Shown: piece by piece, positions 49,641 through 58,346 of the stretch
How the letters are laid out: each line of letters starts with the position of its first letter
How positions within the stretch are numbered: position 1 is the first letter of the stretch
The notes under the pieces: model-generated
Told to the model about the DNA's origin: nothing
Seen by the model: the letters and a program-made list of their open reading frames with translations, nothing else
The model's database searches: none
DNA from: Gordonia bronchialis DSM 43247
GTDB lineage: Bacteria; Actinomycetota; Actinomycetes; Mycobacteriales; Mycobacteriaceae
NCBI RefSeq assembly: GCF_000024785.1
Contig: NC_013441.1
Coordinates: 682,001-746,000 of the forward strand
DNA: 64,000 nt
Direction: 5' to 3'
Made by a program: the position numbers and the translations under genes

Positions 49641-51854
49641 CTACTCCACCCGACGCTGGGCGTAGGCACGCAGGTTCTCCACCTGCGCGGCGTCCAGCGA
49701 CGGGCGGACCCGGGACCGGGCCTCGGCGACGTCGGCCGCGGTGACCGCCGCGGTGTTGATGTCGCGTCGCATCGCCGACAACGCCGCCTCCCGCAGCAGC
49801 GCCGAGCAGTCGGCGGCCGAATAGCCCTCGAGGTCGGCGGCCAGTTCGTCGAGGTCGACGCCGTCGAGCGGGACGCTCTTGCCGGTCGCGCGCAGGATGT
49901 CACCGCGCGCGGCGGCGTCTGGCGGCGGCACGAAGACGAGTCGTTCCAGCCGGCCCGGCCGCAGCAGCGCGGGGTCGATGAGGTCGGGACGGTTGGTCGC
50001 GCCGAGCACCACCACATCCTGCAGCGGCTCGACGCCGTCGAGTTCGGTCAGCAGCGACGCGACCACCCGGTCGGCGACCCCGGAGTCGGTGGACTGGCCG
50101 CGCCGGGGCGCGAGAGCATCCACCTCGTCGAGGAAGATCAGCGACGGTGCCGATTCCCGCGCGCGGGCGAACAGGTCGCGGACCGCCTTCTCCGACGCGC
50201 CGACCCACTTGTCCATGAGCTCGGCACCCTTCACGGTGTGCACCGACAACCGGCCCGACGCGGCGAGCGCCCGCACCACGAACGTCTTTCCGCAGCCGGG
50301 CGGACCGAACAGCAGCACCCCGCGCGGTGGGTCGACGCCGAGCCGCGCGAACGTGTCCGGATGCTGCAGCGGCCACAGCACCGCCTCGGTGAGCGCCTGT
50401 TTGGTCTCGACCATGTCGCCCACGTCGTCCAACGTGATGGAGCCGAGCGCGATTTCGGGTGAATCCCCGCGCGACACCGGCCGGATCACTTCGAGCGCCC
50501 CGAGCAGGTCGTCGGTGCGCAGCGCGGGAGCGGTCTTGTCGGAACTCGCCCGGGCGGCCGCGCGCAGAGCGGCCTCGCGGGTCAGCGCGGCCAGGTCACC
50601 GGCGACGAATCCGGGCGCACGAGCGGCGACCGCGGCGAGGTCGAGATCGCCTTCCGTGGGCACGCCCTTGAGGATCGCCGAGAGCAGCCGGGCGCGGGTC
50701 GCGGCGTCGGGGAGCCCGACGATGAGTTCGCGGTCGCACAGGTCCGGGTCCCGAAGGCGCGCATCGAGCCGGGCAGGTTCGGCGGTGGTACCCACAAGCG
50801 CGACGGTGCCGTCGGCGATGGCCGAGCGCAACGCATCCAGGATCAGGGTGGCCACCGGTTCGGGTTCACCGGGCAGCAGGGCGTCGACGTCGGTGATCAG
50901 CAGCACGCCGCCGCCCGGTCCGAGGCGGGCCACGGCGTCGGCCACGGCTTTCAGACGGGCGTTGGATTCCATTGCGCCGGTGGTCGGGCCGTCGACGACG
51001 ACGAGGTTCCGCTCGGCACACACCGACCGCACCAGGGTGGCCTTGCCGGCTCCCGCGGGACCCGAGATCAGCACGCCCAGTCGCGGTGCGGCACCCAGCG
51101 TGCGCAGGACCTCCGGCTCGTCGAGGGTGATCGCCAGCCATTCGGTGAGTTTGGCGATCTGGGTGTCGACGCCGACCAGCTCGGACACCGGGCGCACCGG
51201 GCGGCGGTCCTGATTCGACGGCGCCGGGGCGGGGGTGGTGGCCGGCACGATGCCGAGCCCGCCGGGGATCGTGGGAGCGCCACCCGCGGCGGCGGGTCCG
51301 CCGTCGGCCCACAGCACAGCGGTGTTGGGTTGCACGCTGACCGGCGACGACGGATCGGTCGCCGACACCGTCAGCAGCTCGTTGGTCCATGTGATGCCGA
51401 CTGAGCGGGCCAGCGACCGGGTGGCCTCGGTGGCCGCGAGTTCGGGACCCAGGTCCCGGGGCAACAGCGACACCGCGTCACCCACCGACACCACCTTGCC
51501 CAGCAGCGCCCGGCGCAGCGTCGCCTCGTCCACCGATCCCGACGCCAGGACCGAGCCGGTCACCACGACGCGGCTCGCACCCTGCACGATGACCCGCGAA
51601 AGAACAACGGGCGCATCCTCTTTCACCCCGGCGTTGGAGAAGGTGAGATCGTCGAGCAGGACGAGTCCGGCCGGCGTCGACGCGTCGGCGGCGGCGATGA
51701 CCGCGGCGGTGACCCGCGCACCGGTGATCGACACGGCATCCCATTCGCGCAACCCGAGCGCGGTGAGCGCCTCGGGGTGCACTCGCACCAGGCCGCGGCG
51801 GGCGTCGGCGGCCGACGGGTTGAGCCGGGCGGTCAGCGTCAAACCGGCGCTCAT
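49641..51854 (-). CDS. CDC48/VCP-like double AAA+ ATPase (Rv0435c-like)
   Basis: 737 residues: a CDC48-type N-domain (~1-190: VRVHPEALTALGLREWDAVSITG), then two AAA modules. D1 is degenerate: Walker A GPAGAGKATLV (Ala where Ser/Thr is normal, ~270) and Walker B LLITDVDAL (DV for DE). D2 is canonical: LLFGPPGCGKTFV (~520), LIFLDEVDAL, Arg fingers in PALLRPGRLERLVFVP. Probably a hexameric protein-unfolding ATPase powered by D2. ATG 51854 overlaps the pssA stop (ATGA). The AAA-pssA-psd-moeA order matches Rv0435c-Rv0438c. Confidence 0.9.
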   Translation of the reverse strand: MSAGLTLTARLNPSAADARRGLVRVHPEALTALGLREWDAVSITGARVTAAVIAAADASTPAGLVLLDDLTFSNAGVKEDAPVVLSRVIVQGASRVVVTGSVLASGSVDEATLRRALLGKVVSVGDAVSLLPRDLGPELAATEATRSLARSVGITWTNELLTVSATDPSSPVSVQPNTAVLWADGGPAAAGGAPTIPGGLGIVPATTPAPAPSNQDRRPVRPVSELVGVDTQIAKLTEWLAITLDEPEVLRTLGAAPRLGVLISGPAGAGKATLVRSVCAERNLVVVDGPTTGAMESNARLKAVADAVARLGPGGGVLLITDVDALLPGEPEPVATLILDALRSAIADGTVALVGTTAEPARLDARLRDPDLCDRELIVGLPDAATRARLLSAILKGVPTEGDLDLAAVAARAPGFVAGDLAALTREAALRAAARASSDKTAPALRTDDLLGALEVIRPVSRGDSPEIALGSITLDDVGDMVETKQALTEAVLWPLQHPDTFARLGVDPPRGVLLFGPPGCGKTFVVRALAASGRLSVHTVKGAELMDKWVGASEKAVRDLFARARESAPSLIFLDEVDALAPRRGQSTDSGVADRVVASLLTELDGVEPLQDVVVLGATNRPDLIDPALLRPGRLERLVFVPPPDAAARGDILRATGKSVPLDGVDLDELAADLEGYSAADCSALLREAALSAMRRDINTAAVTAADVAEARSRVRPSLDAAQVENLRAYAQRRVE

Positions 51855-52924
51855 GCAGTGGGTCCGTCGTCGGCGGGGTGATCGGTTGCCTGCGCGGTAC
51901 CGGTGCGTCCGGCCGCCGTGGTGCCCGCGGGCCGGTTCAATCCCAGCCGGGCCTGTGACTTCTTCAGCGTGGGCCGGCGCCGACGGCCGCCCGTCACCGC
52001 GCGGATGGCGCGGCGTTGGGCCCGCCGCTCGGCGGGCCGGTCGTCCCAGAACTCGGGGCGCGAGGCCACCCAGCGTCGCGACCGCCAGGCGAACGGGATG
52101 TGCACGGCATAGCCGGCGATGGCGATCATCATCAGCACATACGGGAAGGTCAGCAGCAGGGCCGCGCCGATGGCCACCACGATCAACACTGCGGCCAGCG
52201 CGCGCGGCGGCACCGAGGCCGCCTTGAGGGATGCGGTGGGGATGCGGCTGACCGCCAGGAACGCGACGATCACGAGCCACCCGCCGACCGCGGGCAGGGA
52301 GGTCCACCAGCCGTCGCCGAACTGCTGGCTCAGGCCGATGGGCAGCAGCGCGCAGATCGCCGCGGCGGGCGCCGGGACGCCGACGAAGAAGTCGCGGGTG
52401 TAGGCGGGAGCGTCGTCGTCGTCGAGCAGGGTGTTGAATCGGGCCAGTCGCAGCACGATGGCGCAGCAGTAGATCAGGGCCAGCGTCCAGCCGAGGTCCT
52501 GGCCGTTCATCAGGTGGAAGTAGACGATCATCGCGGGCACCACGCCGAAGTTGATCGCGTCGGCCAGCGAGTCGATCTCCGCGCCGATCCTGGTGGTGGC
52601 ACCCATCATTCGGGCCACCCGGCCGTCGATGCCGTCGAGGAGTGCGGCCGCGACGACGAGTCCCATCGCCACGTCGACGGCGCCGGTGGTGGCCGCGCGC
52701 ATCGCGGTCAGGCCGGCGCAGATGGCCAGGATGGTGAGCGCCGACGGCACGAACATCCGGCCGGCCGCGGCCTGTCGTCGCAGGCGGTTGCGTTCCGCGG
52801 GTGTCGTCGCGGCAGTCGACCGGGTGGTACGCCGGGCCGAACGGCTCGTCGGGATGCGCGCCGAGCGGGCGGTGCTGTCCGGTTTCACGCGGTCCGGCTT
52901 GGGGGTGATCATCGCCCCGCTCAC
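51851..52924 (-). CDS. pssA: CDP-diacylglycerol-serine O-phosphatidyltransferase
   Basis: 357 residues. It has the CDP-alcohol phosphatidyltransferase motif DGIDGRVARMMGATTRIGAE followed by DSLAD (~97-121, D-G-x2-AR-x8-G-x3-D-x3-D), with 7-8 membrane helices. It makes phosphatidylserine, the substrate of the next gene (psd). Basic, probably disordered tails at both ends (~1-50 and ~290-357) exceed the core family length. GTG 52924 overlaps the psd stop; ATG 52912 is an alternative. Confidence 0.92.
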   Translation of the reverse strand: MSGAMITPKPDRVKPDSTARSARIPTSRSARRTTRSTAATTPAERNRLRRQAAAGRMFVPSALTILAICAGLTAMRAATTGAVDVAMGLVVAAALLDGIDGRVARMMGATTRIGAEIDSLADAINFGVVPAMIVYFHLMNGQDLGWTLALIYCCAIVLRLARFNTLLDDDDAPAYTRDFFVGVPAPAAAICALLPIGLSQQFGDGWWTSLPAVGGWLVIVAFLAVSRIPTASLKAASVPPRALAAVLIVVAIGAALLLTFPYVLMMIAIAGYAVHIPFAWRSRRWVASRPEFWDDRPAERRAQRRAIRAVTGGRRRRPTLKKSQARLGLNRPAGTTAAGRTGTAQATDHPADDGPTA

Positions 52925-53661
52925 CCCTCCAGGATCGCGAGCGTGGTCTCGCCGCCGACAGCCCGCTGTCCGACGGCGACCTGCAATCGGGTGCCCTTCG
53001 GGAAGTAGACGTCGACGCGGGAACCGAAGCGGATGAGCCCATAGGTGTCGCCGATTCCGACCTGGTCGCCGACACCCGGTTCACACACGATGCGCCGCGC
53101 GATCAGCCCGGCGATCTGGACGACGGCGATCTCGGTCTCGCCGCCCACGGCGTCGGCGCAGCGCAGCGTCATCGTGGTGCGCTCGTTCTCCGAACTCGCC
53201 GCCGGCAGATCGGCCGAGACGAAGGTGCCCGGGGTGTGGGTGACCGAGGTGACGGTGCCCGCGATCGGTGCCCGTTGCACGTGCACGTCGAAGATGGACA
53301 GGAACGTCGACACACGTGGCAGCGGGTCGGTGCCGAGGTCGGCCTCGGCAGGTGGGACGGCCTCGTCGACCAGCGCAATCGTGCCGTCGGCGGGGGCCAC
53401 AACGATCCCGGCGCCGGTCGGCGGAACCCGCGAGGGGTGACGGAAGAAGGCGGCGCACGCACCGGCGGCGAGCAGCGCGGGGCGCGCGATCCAGCGGTGT
53501 TTGCGGCCCAGCAGTGCGACGGCTGCGGGACCGGCGACAAACGGGATGCCGGCCCGATGGATCGGCGGGATGGTCTCGCGGGCGAGGTCGAGCACGTGGG
53601 CAATCGGGTTTGCGGGAGTCCCGTCGCTGGTCACGTCGTCCGGTCGCGGACGTCTGGCCAC
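52921..53661 (-). CDS. psd: Phosphatidylserine decarboxylase proenzyme
   Basis: 246 residues: one membrane helix region (~40-75), then FFRHPSR, APADGTIALVDEA, FLSIFDVHVQRAPIAGTV (~130), NERTTM and the autocleavage site RFGSRVDVYFP near the C-terminus, where Ser becomes the pyruvoyl cofactor. It converts phosphatidylserine to phosphatidylethanolamine. GTG 53661 has a perfect AGGAGG five nucleotides upstream, so I prefer it to a start 66 nt earlier. Coupled to pssA. Confidence 0.93.
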   Translation of the reverse strand: MARRPRPDDVTSDGTPANPIAHVLDLARETIPPIHRAGIPFVAGPAAVALLGRKHRWIARPALLAAGACAAFFRHPSRVPPTGAGIVVAPADGTIALVDEAVPPAEADLGTDPLPRVSTFLSIFDVHVQRAPIAGTVTSVTHTPGTFVSADLPAASSENERTTMTLRCADAVGGETEIAVVQIAGLIARRIVCEPGVGDQVGIGDTYGLIRFGSRVDVYFPKGTRLQVAVGQRAVGGETTLAILEG

Positions 53662-53787
53662 GTCAACCTCCTGCTCGGGCGCTCCGCCACGTGCGGAATG
53701 AGACGCCACGCCGGGCATGGCCGGCACGCCAACAGCTTAGTGGTTGCCCGATGGCTCGCCCGGCGGACCATCCGGCAACCCCGACGA

Positions 53788-55008
53788 TCAATCGTCGAGT
53801 GCCAGTACGTCGACACCATCGCCCACGGCGAGTTCGACGACGTCGGCGGGGATGTCGATCAGCGCGTCGGCCGCGGCCAGATACCGCAGATGATGCGACG
53901 CGGGCGGACCGATCGGGTCGATCACCAGCCCGTCCTCGCCGGTGCGCAGGACCCCGCGCAGGAACTGTCGTTTGCCGTTCGGGGAGCGCACATCCGCGCC
54001 GAGCCGCGCGGTCAGGCGTGGCCGATGCGGCGGCATCCCCATCGCCGCGCGCAGCGGCGGCCGGATGAACACCTCGAAGGACACCAGCGCGCTGACCGGG
54101 TTACCGGGCAGGGTGATGATCGGGATGCTCCCGCCACTCGGCGTCGGAATCCGGCCGCAGCCCTGCGGCATCCCCGGCTGCATGGCGACCTTGACGAATT
54201 CGACGCTCGGGTTGCGGCTCAGCGCGTCCTTGACCACCTCGTACGCTCCGGCGCTCACGCCGCCGGAGGTGATGATGAGGTCCGCGTCGTCGGCGACCTC
54301 GTCGAGGCGGGCGAGGAAGTCGTCGACGTCGTCGGGCACGAAATGCAGATGCCGCGCCATCGCCCCGGCGGCCGTCACCGCCGCGGTCAGCATCGCGCCA
54401 TTGGACTCGTAGATCTGCCCGTACTCGAGTTCTGTTCCGGCCGTGACCAATTCGGAGCCGGTGGACAGCACGACGACGCGCAGCCGCCGCGCGACGAGGA
54501 CCTCGGCGATGCCGAGGGCCGCGAGCAAACCGATCTGCGGTGGCCCGATGGTGATGCCCGCGGGCAGCGCCTGCTCGCCGCGGGTGATGTCGGAGCCGGC
54601 ACGGCGGATGTGTTTGCCCGGCTCGACGGCGGCGGTGATGGACACCGTCGTGACCGAACCGTCGGTCAGTTCGACGGGTACCACGGCGTCGGCGCCGTCG
54701 GGTAGCGGCGCCCCGGTCATGATGCGGTGCGCGGTACCGGGTGCCAGCGTCAGTCGGTCGGTGCGCCCGGCCGGGATGTCGTGGGCGACCGGCAGCGCCA
54801 CCGGACGCTCGGCGGACGCGCCGGCGACCTCGGCTGCGCGGACCGCGTATCCGTCCATCGCCGAATTGTCGAAGCCGGGCAGGGAGATGGGAGCGTCGAC
54901 GTCGTCGACGGTGACCAGACCCAACGCGGTCGCCGTGGGTACGCGGACGGCTTCGGGGGCGGGGAACAGGGCCGCCACGGCGGCTTGATGGTCGGGCACC
55001 GATCGCAT
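53788..55008 (-). CDS. moeA: Molybdopterin molybdenumtransferase
   Basis: 406 residues, MoeA/gephyrin family: FDNSAMDGYAVRA (~50), RIMTGAPLPDGADAVVPVE (~95), VLSTGSELVTAG (~182), ESNGAMLTAAV, IITSGGVSAGAYEVVKDAL (~243), ITLPGNPVSALVSFEVF (~300). It inserts molybdate into molybdopterin-AMP. It lies 126 nt upstream of psd on the same strand, as in mycobacteria (moeA2). ATG 55008 chosen by family N-terminus. Confidence 0.93.
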   Translation of the reverse strand: MRSVPDHQAAVAALFPAPEAVRVPTATALGLVTVDDVDAPISLPGFDNSAMDGYAVRAAEVAGASAERPVALPVAHDIPAGRTDRLTLAPGTAHRIMTGAPLPDGADAVVPVELTDGSVTTVSITAAVEPGKHIRRAGSDITRGEQALPAGITIGPPQIGLLAALGIAEVLVARRLRVVVLSTGSELVTAGTELEYGQIYESNGAMLTAAVTAAGAMARHLHFVPDDVDDFLARLDEVADDADLIITSGGVSAGAYEVVKDALSRNPSVEFVKVAMQPGMPQGCGRIPTPSGGSIPIITLPGNPVSALVSFEVFIRPPLRAAMGMPPHRPRLTARLGADVRSPNGKRQFLRGVLRTGEDGLVIDPIGPPASHHLRYLAAADALIDIPADVVELAVGDGVDVLALDD

Positions 55009-55085
55009 GCGCTCAGCATGCCACCCATAGGGTTCGGCCCACACGCTGTGCTGCGGTCCGCGGATCGTCGCACTACATTCGTGCC

Positions 55086-55880
55086 ATGGCCTTGGGCGTG
55101 CTGCTCGACATCGACGGGGTGATGGTCACCTCGTGGAAAGCGCTGCCCGGCGCCGTCGATGCCCTCGCCGAACTCGCCGATCGCGCCGTCCCGCGCATGT
55201 TCCTCACCAACACCACGTCGCGGTCACGTGGCGAGATCGCGCAGCTGCTCGGCGACTGCGGCTTCGACGTCGACGCCTCCGAGATCCTCACCGCAGCCGC
55301 CCTCACCGCCGAATACGTGTCGTCGACCTTCCCCGACAAACGGGTGTGGGTGCTCAACCAGGGTCCGATCGCCGAAGACATGGTGGGTGTCGAACTCACC
55401 GACGACCCGTCGTCGGCGCAGGTCATCGTGCTTGGCGGGGCCGGCCCGGTGTTCACCCACGACGCGTTGTCCAAGGTTCTCGAGCTGATGCTCGACGGCG
55501 TCCCGGCCATCGCCATGCACCGGTCGATGACGTGGTCGACGGCCGACGGACTCAAGATCGACACCGGCGTCTACCTCGAAGGTCTCGAGAAGGCGGTGGG
55601 CCGCAAGATCAAGGCGATCGGCAAGCCGTCGCCGCTGGGGTTCCGGGCCGCCGTCGACCTGATGCAGATGGAGCCGACGCAGGTGGTGATGGTCGGCGAC
55701 GACATGCACAACGACGTCCTGGGCGCCCAGGCGTCGGCGCTGATCGGGGTCCTGGTCCGGACCGGCAAATTCCGCGAGGAGGCGTTGCGGGCGCTGCAGC
55801 GTGACGAGTTCGGGCCGGTTCCCGATCACGTCATCGACTCGGTCGCCGATCTGCCGACGTTGCTGGACAAGCTCGCGTAG
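55086..55880 (+). CDS. HAD-superfamily hydrolase, subclass IIA (NagD/LHPP-like)
   Basis: 264 residues. Motif I LLDIDGVMVTSWKALPG (DxDG, ~7), motif II LTNTTSRSRGEIA (~40), motif III/IV IKAIGKPSPLGF (Lys ~178) and VMVGDDMHNDVLGAQ (~200). The IIA cap sits between motifs II and III. It resembles LHPP-type phosphatases; the physiological substrate is unknown. Divergent from moeA. Confidence 0.88.
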   Translation: MALGVLLDIDGVMVTSWKALPGAVDALAELADRAVPRMFLTNTTSRSRGEIAQLLGDCGFDVDASEILTAAALTAEYVSSTFPDKRVWVLNQGPIAEDMVGVELTDDPSSAQVIVLGGAGPVFTHDALSKVLELMLDGVPAIAMHRSMTWSTADGLKIDTGVYLEGLEKAVGRKIKAIGKPSPLGFRAAVDLMQMEPTQVVMVGDDMHNDVLGAQASALIGVLVRTGKFREEALRALQRDEFGPVPDHVIDSVADLPTLLDKLA

Positions 55881-55899
55881 CCGGCACGACGCGGTTGGC

Positions 55900-55948
55900 G
55901 ACGTTGTAGTAGAAGGTCATCCCACGAGTGACCTTCTACTACAACGTC
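55900..55948. repeat. Inverted repeat, 20-bp perfect arms
   Basis: Arms GACGTTGTAGTAGAAGGTCA (55900-55919) and its exact complement (55929-55948) are separated by 9 nt, 20 nt after the HAD gene stop. It could act as a terminator hairpin, though no T-run follows. The right arm recurs as a direct copy at 56648-56670 on the far side of the pseudogene. Confidence 0.85.
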
Positions 55949-55989
55949 AGAAGGGGAACCGCTCGGACCGTGGGCGCGTCCAAGTAGAC

Positions 55990-56647
55990 ATGCCGATCCC
56001 ATTCAGGTTGCGTGACCACGCGCTCGAACTCGACGGCGTGATCACCGCGGCCGACGCGCGGAGCCTCGGTGTCGACCGGGCGACGATCCGGCGGCTCGTC
56101 GTATCCGGCGAACTCATTACTGTCGGACGCGGGGTGCATCGGATGTCGGCGCACCCGCTCACCGGCCGTACGCGCGTCCGGATGACGACACTGCGCGTAG
56201 GACAGCGGGCAGTCCTCAGCGGTGCGGCCGCCGCGTGGTGGTGGGAGGCCGACGACCGGTTCCCGTCGCAGATCACCGTGACGATGCCGGTGGGGGATCA
56301 TCGTCGTGACGTTCCCGGAACGCGCGTTCGCCACCGTCGCCTCGACGCCGAGGACCAGACCATGCATCGCGGACTCGCGGTCACGTCGGTGCCGCTGTCG
56401 GTCCTCGAGGCCGGTGTCGAATGGGGCTCTCGATCGTCGACAACGCGGTGCTCCGAGAGCTCGTCACGGTGGATGGCCTCGCTGCGGCGTATCAGCGCCG
56501 CCGCAAGTGTGAAGACGCCGCGGCGGTGGGTCGCATCATCGAAGCTCTCGGATCAGGTGCTCGGTCGGCGGCTGAGCGCGAAGCCGTCGCCATCTTCGAA
56601 GCTCACGGGATCGACGGTTGGGTGGCCGGGTACCCGTGCCTCGGCTA
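55990..56647 (+). pseudogene. AbiEi/DUF559-type protein, frameshifted and truncated
   Basis: ATG 55990 opens MPIPFRLRDHALELDGVITAADARSLGVDRATIRRLV, a winged-helix N-terminus of the AbiEi-4/DUF559 group; it then runs through AAAAWWWEADDRFPSQITVTMP and SVPLSVLEAGVE. At about 56424 the frame must shift to continue as MGLSIVDNAVLRELVTVDGL and on to GIDGWVAGYPC: one base is missing (GAATGGGG in place of GANATGGGG). The C-terminal DUF559 nuclease-like part is absent. Homology stops at 56647, where a repeat copy begins. Intact relatives are ~280-300 residues. Confidence 0.75.
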
Positions 56648-56670
56648 TGACCTTCTACTACAACGTTCAG
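56648..56670 (+). repeat. Direct copy of the 55929 repeat arm
   Basis: Same bases as 55929-55950 except for one extra T in ACGT(T)CAG. Together the copies bracket the truncated DUF559-like gene. A recombination or insertion footprint is possible; no transposase is seen between them. Confidence 0.7.
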
Positions 56671-56675
56671 GCGAC

Positions 56676-57134
56676 TCAGGCCTCGGCGGCCTTCTTGATC
56701 TTGCCCAGCGACTCGGCCATGCCAACCTTCAGTTCTTCCTCGAAGGAGTCGTTGCCACCGAAGACCTTGTCGACGAGGAACGCCGACACCGTCGACGTCT
56801 TGCCGCCGGGCGCCTCGCGACGCTCGGTGACCGTGACGCCCTTCTCGGCGGGGGTGATCTCGTAGCTCCAGACGGTCCGGTTCTCGGTGACGCGCCAGCC
56901 GATGCGCTTGTTCGGCTCGAACCGCACCACCTTGGCCGTGGTCGGCCACACCAGCGGTCCACGACGATTGATGTTGATGGTCTTGGTGTCCAGATCCACC
57001 TTGCCGCCGCGGATGATCATCTTCTTGCACTGCGGGCTCCACTCGCCCATGCGCTTGAGGTCGGAGATCACCGCCCACACCTTCTCCGGTGTCGCATCGA
57101 CGTCGATGGAATCCTCGATCAACTCGGCAGCCAT
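56676..57134 (-). CDS. SRPBCC-family protein (polyketide-cyclase/dehydrase-like)
   Basis: 152 residues, START/Bet v1-type ligand-binding fold: an N-terminal ELIEDSIDVDATPEKVWAVISDLKRMGEWSPQC pattern (~4-36), central GWRVTENRTVWSYEITP, and a long C-terminal helix (SFEEELKVGMAESLGKIKKAAE). Family members bind hydrophobic ligands; no specific ligand can be assigned. A long uninterrupted opposite-strand frame over this gene is a shadow. The 102 nt to the DUF350 gene hold nothing evident. Confidence 0.85.
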   Translation of the reverse strand: MAAELIEDSIDVDATPEKVWAVISDLKRMGEWSPQCKKMIIRGGKVDLDTKTININRRGPLVWPTTAKVVRFEPNKRIGWRVTENRTVWSYEITPAEKGVTVTERREAPGGKTSTVSAFLVDKVFGGNDSFEEELKVGMAESLGKIKKAAEA

Positions 57135-57236
57135 GTTTCCCCCTCATTGGGTGTGCACTCGGGTCGGCACGTGTCGCCGACCACATCGGCGCTCACCCTA
57201 TGGCGCTACTGTCTGACCGTCAATAAGGGTCCGGGG

Positions 57237-57692
57237 TCAGACGATGAGCGTGACGCCGATGATCGCTCCGACGCCGACGAAGACCGCGGCGCTGATCCAG
57301 CCGGCGGGATGCGCATCGTCGGCGGAGTGCCGGCCCGACTCCGCGTCGTCGAGCAGCAGGGTGCCCAGCTTGCCCGGGGTGAGCCAGTCGATGAACACGA
57401 ACGACCACATCATCACCGCGATCGTCAGGACCGCGTAAATGGCGGTGTAGAGCACCGCGCGCCAGAGCACCAGGCCCGCGGTGTCGATGACCGAGCAGAC
57501 CAGCACGAACGACAGGCCGATCACCATCGAGCCGGCCAGGATGGTCGCGTTCCGGTTGTGGTCGAGCCACACCAGCTGCCGCAACCGGCCGGGGGTCACC
57601 AGATCGAGAGCCAGGAAGCCGACGGCGAGCAGGACGATTCCCGCGATGCTGAACGCGGCGGCGTGGGCGAGGTTGTCGCGCAGCATGTCCAT
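57237..57692 (-). CDS. DUF350 membrane protein
   Basis: 151 residues, four predicted membrane helices in two similar halves, ~13-33 with ~48-68 and ~80-100 with ~128-149. VGFLALDLVTPGRLRQL in the first half mirrors FVFIDWLTPGKLGTL in the second. This internal duplication is typical of DUF350 (YjfL-like) proteins, whose role is unknown. Confidence 0.82.
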   Translation of the reverse strand: MDMLRDNLAHAAAFSIAGIVLLAVGFLALDLVTPGRLRQLVWLDHNRNATILAGSMVIGLSFVLVCSVIDTAGLVLWRAVLYTAIYAVLTIAVMMWSFVFIDWLTPGKLGTLLLDDAESGRHSADDAHPAGWISAAVFVGVGAIIGVTLIV

Positions 57693-57729
57693 GGGAGAAC
57701 CCTATCCATGCTCGTGGCGATCGGAGTGG

Positions 57730-58306
57730 TTATCCGACCGCGACACCGAGTCCGAGGTTCTCCCGCAGAGTTCGTCCGGGATAGGCGTCGCGATAGACGC
57801 CGAGTTCCTGCAGGACCGGCACCACGTCGTCGACGAAGCGGTCGAGCCCACCGGGCGTGATGTGCGGGACCAGGATGAAACCGTCGCTCGCGTCGGCCTG
57901 TACGAGCCGGTTGATCTCGGTGGCGACGGTGCGCGGCGACCCGACGAAGGTCTGCCGCCCGGTCACCTCGATGATCAGCTCGCGGCTCGACAATCCCTTG
58001 GCAGTGGCGAGTTGACGCCACTGCGCGGCGACGGCACGCGGATCACGGTGGATGCGGACGCTGGCGCGGCCCTTGCTCACCGTGTTCTCCCCGGCGACGG
58101 GGTCGACGTCGGGAAGGGGGCCGTCCGGGTCGTGGCCGGAGAGATCACGATTCCAGAGCTGTTCGAGGAAGACGATCGCGGTCTGCGGGCTCACCTGCGC
58201 GAGCCGGACATCATGCGCGATCTCGGCGGCCTCGGCGTCGGTGTCGCCGAGCACAAAGGTCGCCGCGGGCAGGATGAGCAGGTCGTCCCGCGATCGGCCG
58301 TGCGCG
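57730..58306 (-). pseudogene. C-terminal fragment of an LLM flavin-dependent monooxygenase split by an IS481-family element
   Basis: Coding-strand reading from 58306 gives AAHGRSRDDLLILPAATFVLGD and continues to the family C-terminus (QTFVGSPRTVATEINRLV, DGFILVPHITPGGLDRFVDDVVPVLQELG). This is the last ~190 residues of an NtaA/SnaA/DszA-type monooxygenase. The matching N-terminal ~253 residues are at 60900-61661, beyond the element at 58313-60898. An internal GTG at 58254 could start a short product, but it would lack the flavin-binding core. Confidence 0.88.
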
Positions 58307-58312
58307 GCTAGG
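58307..58312. repeat. Left target-site duplication GCTAGG
   Basis: GCTAGG directly before the left inverted repeat; the identical hexamer follows the right repeat at 60899-60904. NCTAGN is the known preferred target of IS481. Confidence 0.9.
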
Positions 58313-58346
58313 TGTTCTGACCGGACACGTTAGTCGGTACGGATCG

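Noticed and set aside
51855..53084. N-terminal extension of the CDC48-like ATPase over pssA
   Set aside because: Shadow of pssA and psd; ATG 51854 overlaps the pssA stop and matches the N-domain start.
56421..57860. 479-residue plus-strand ORF
   Set aside because: Only its first ~75 codons are real (second frame of the DUF559-like pseudogene); the rest is antisense to the SRPBCC and DUF350 genes.
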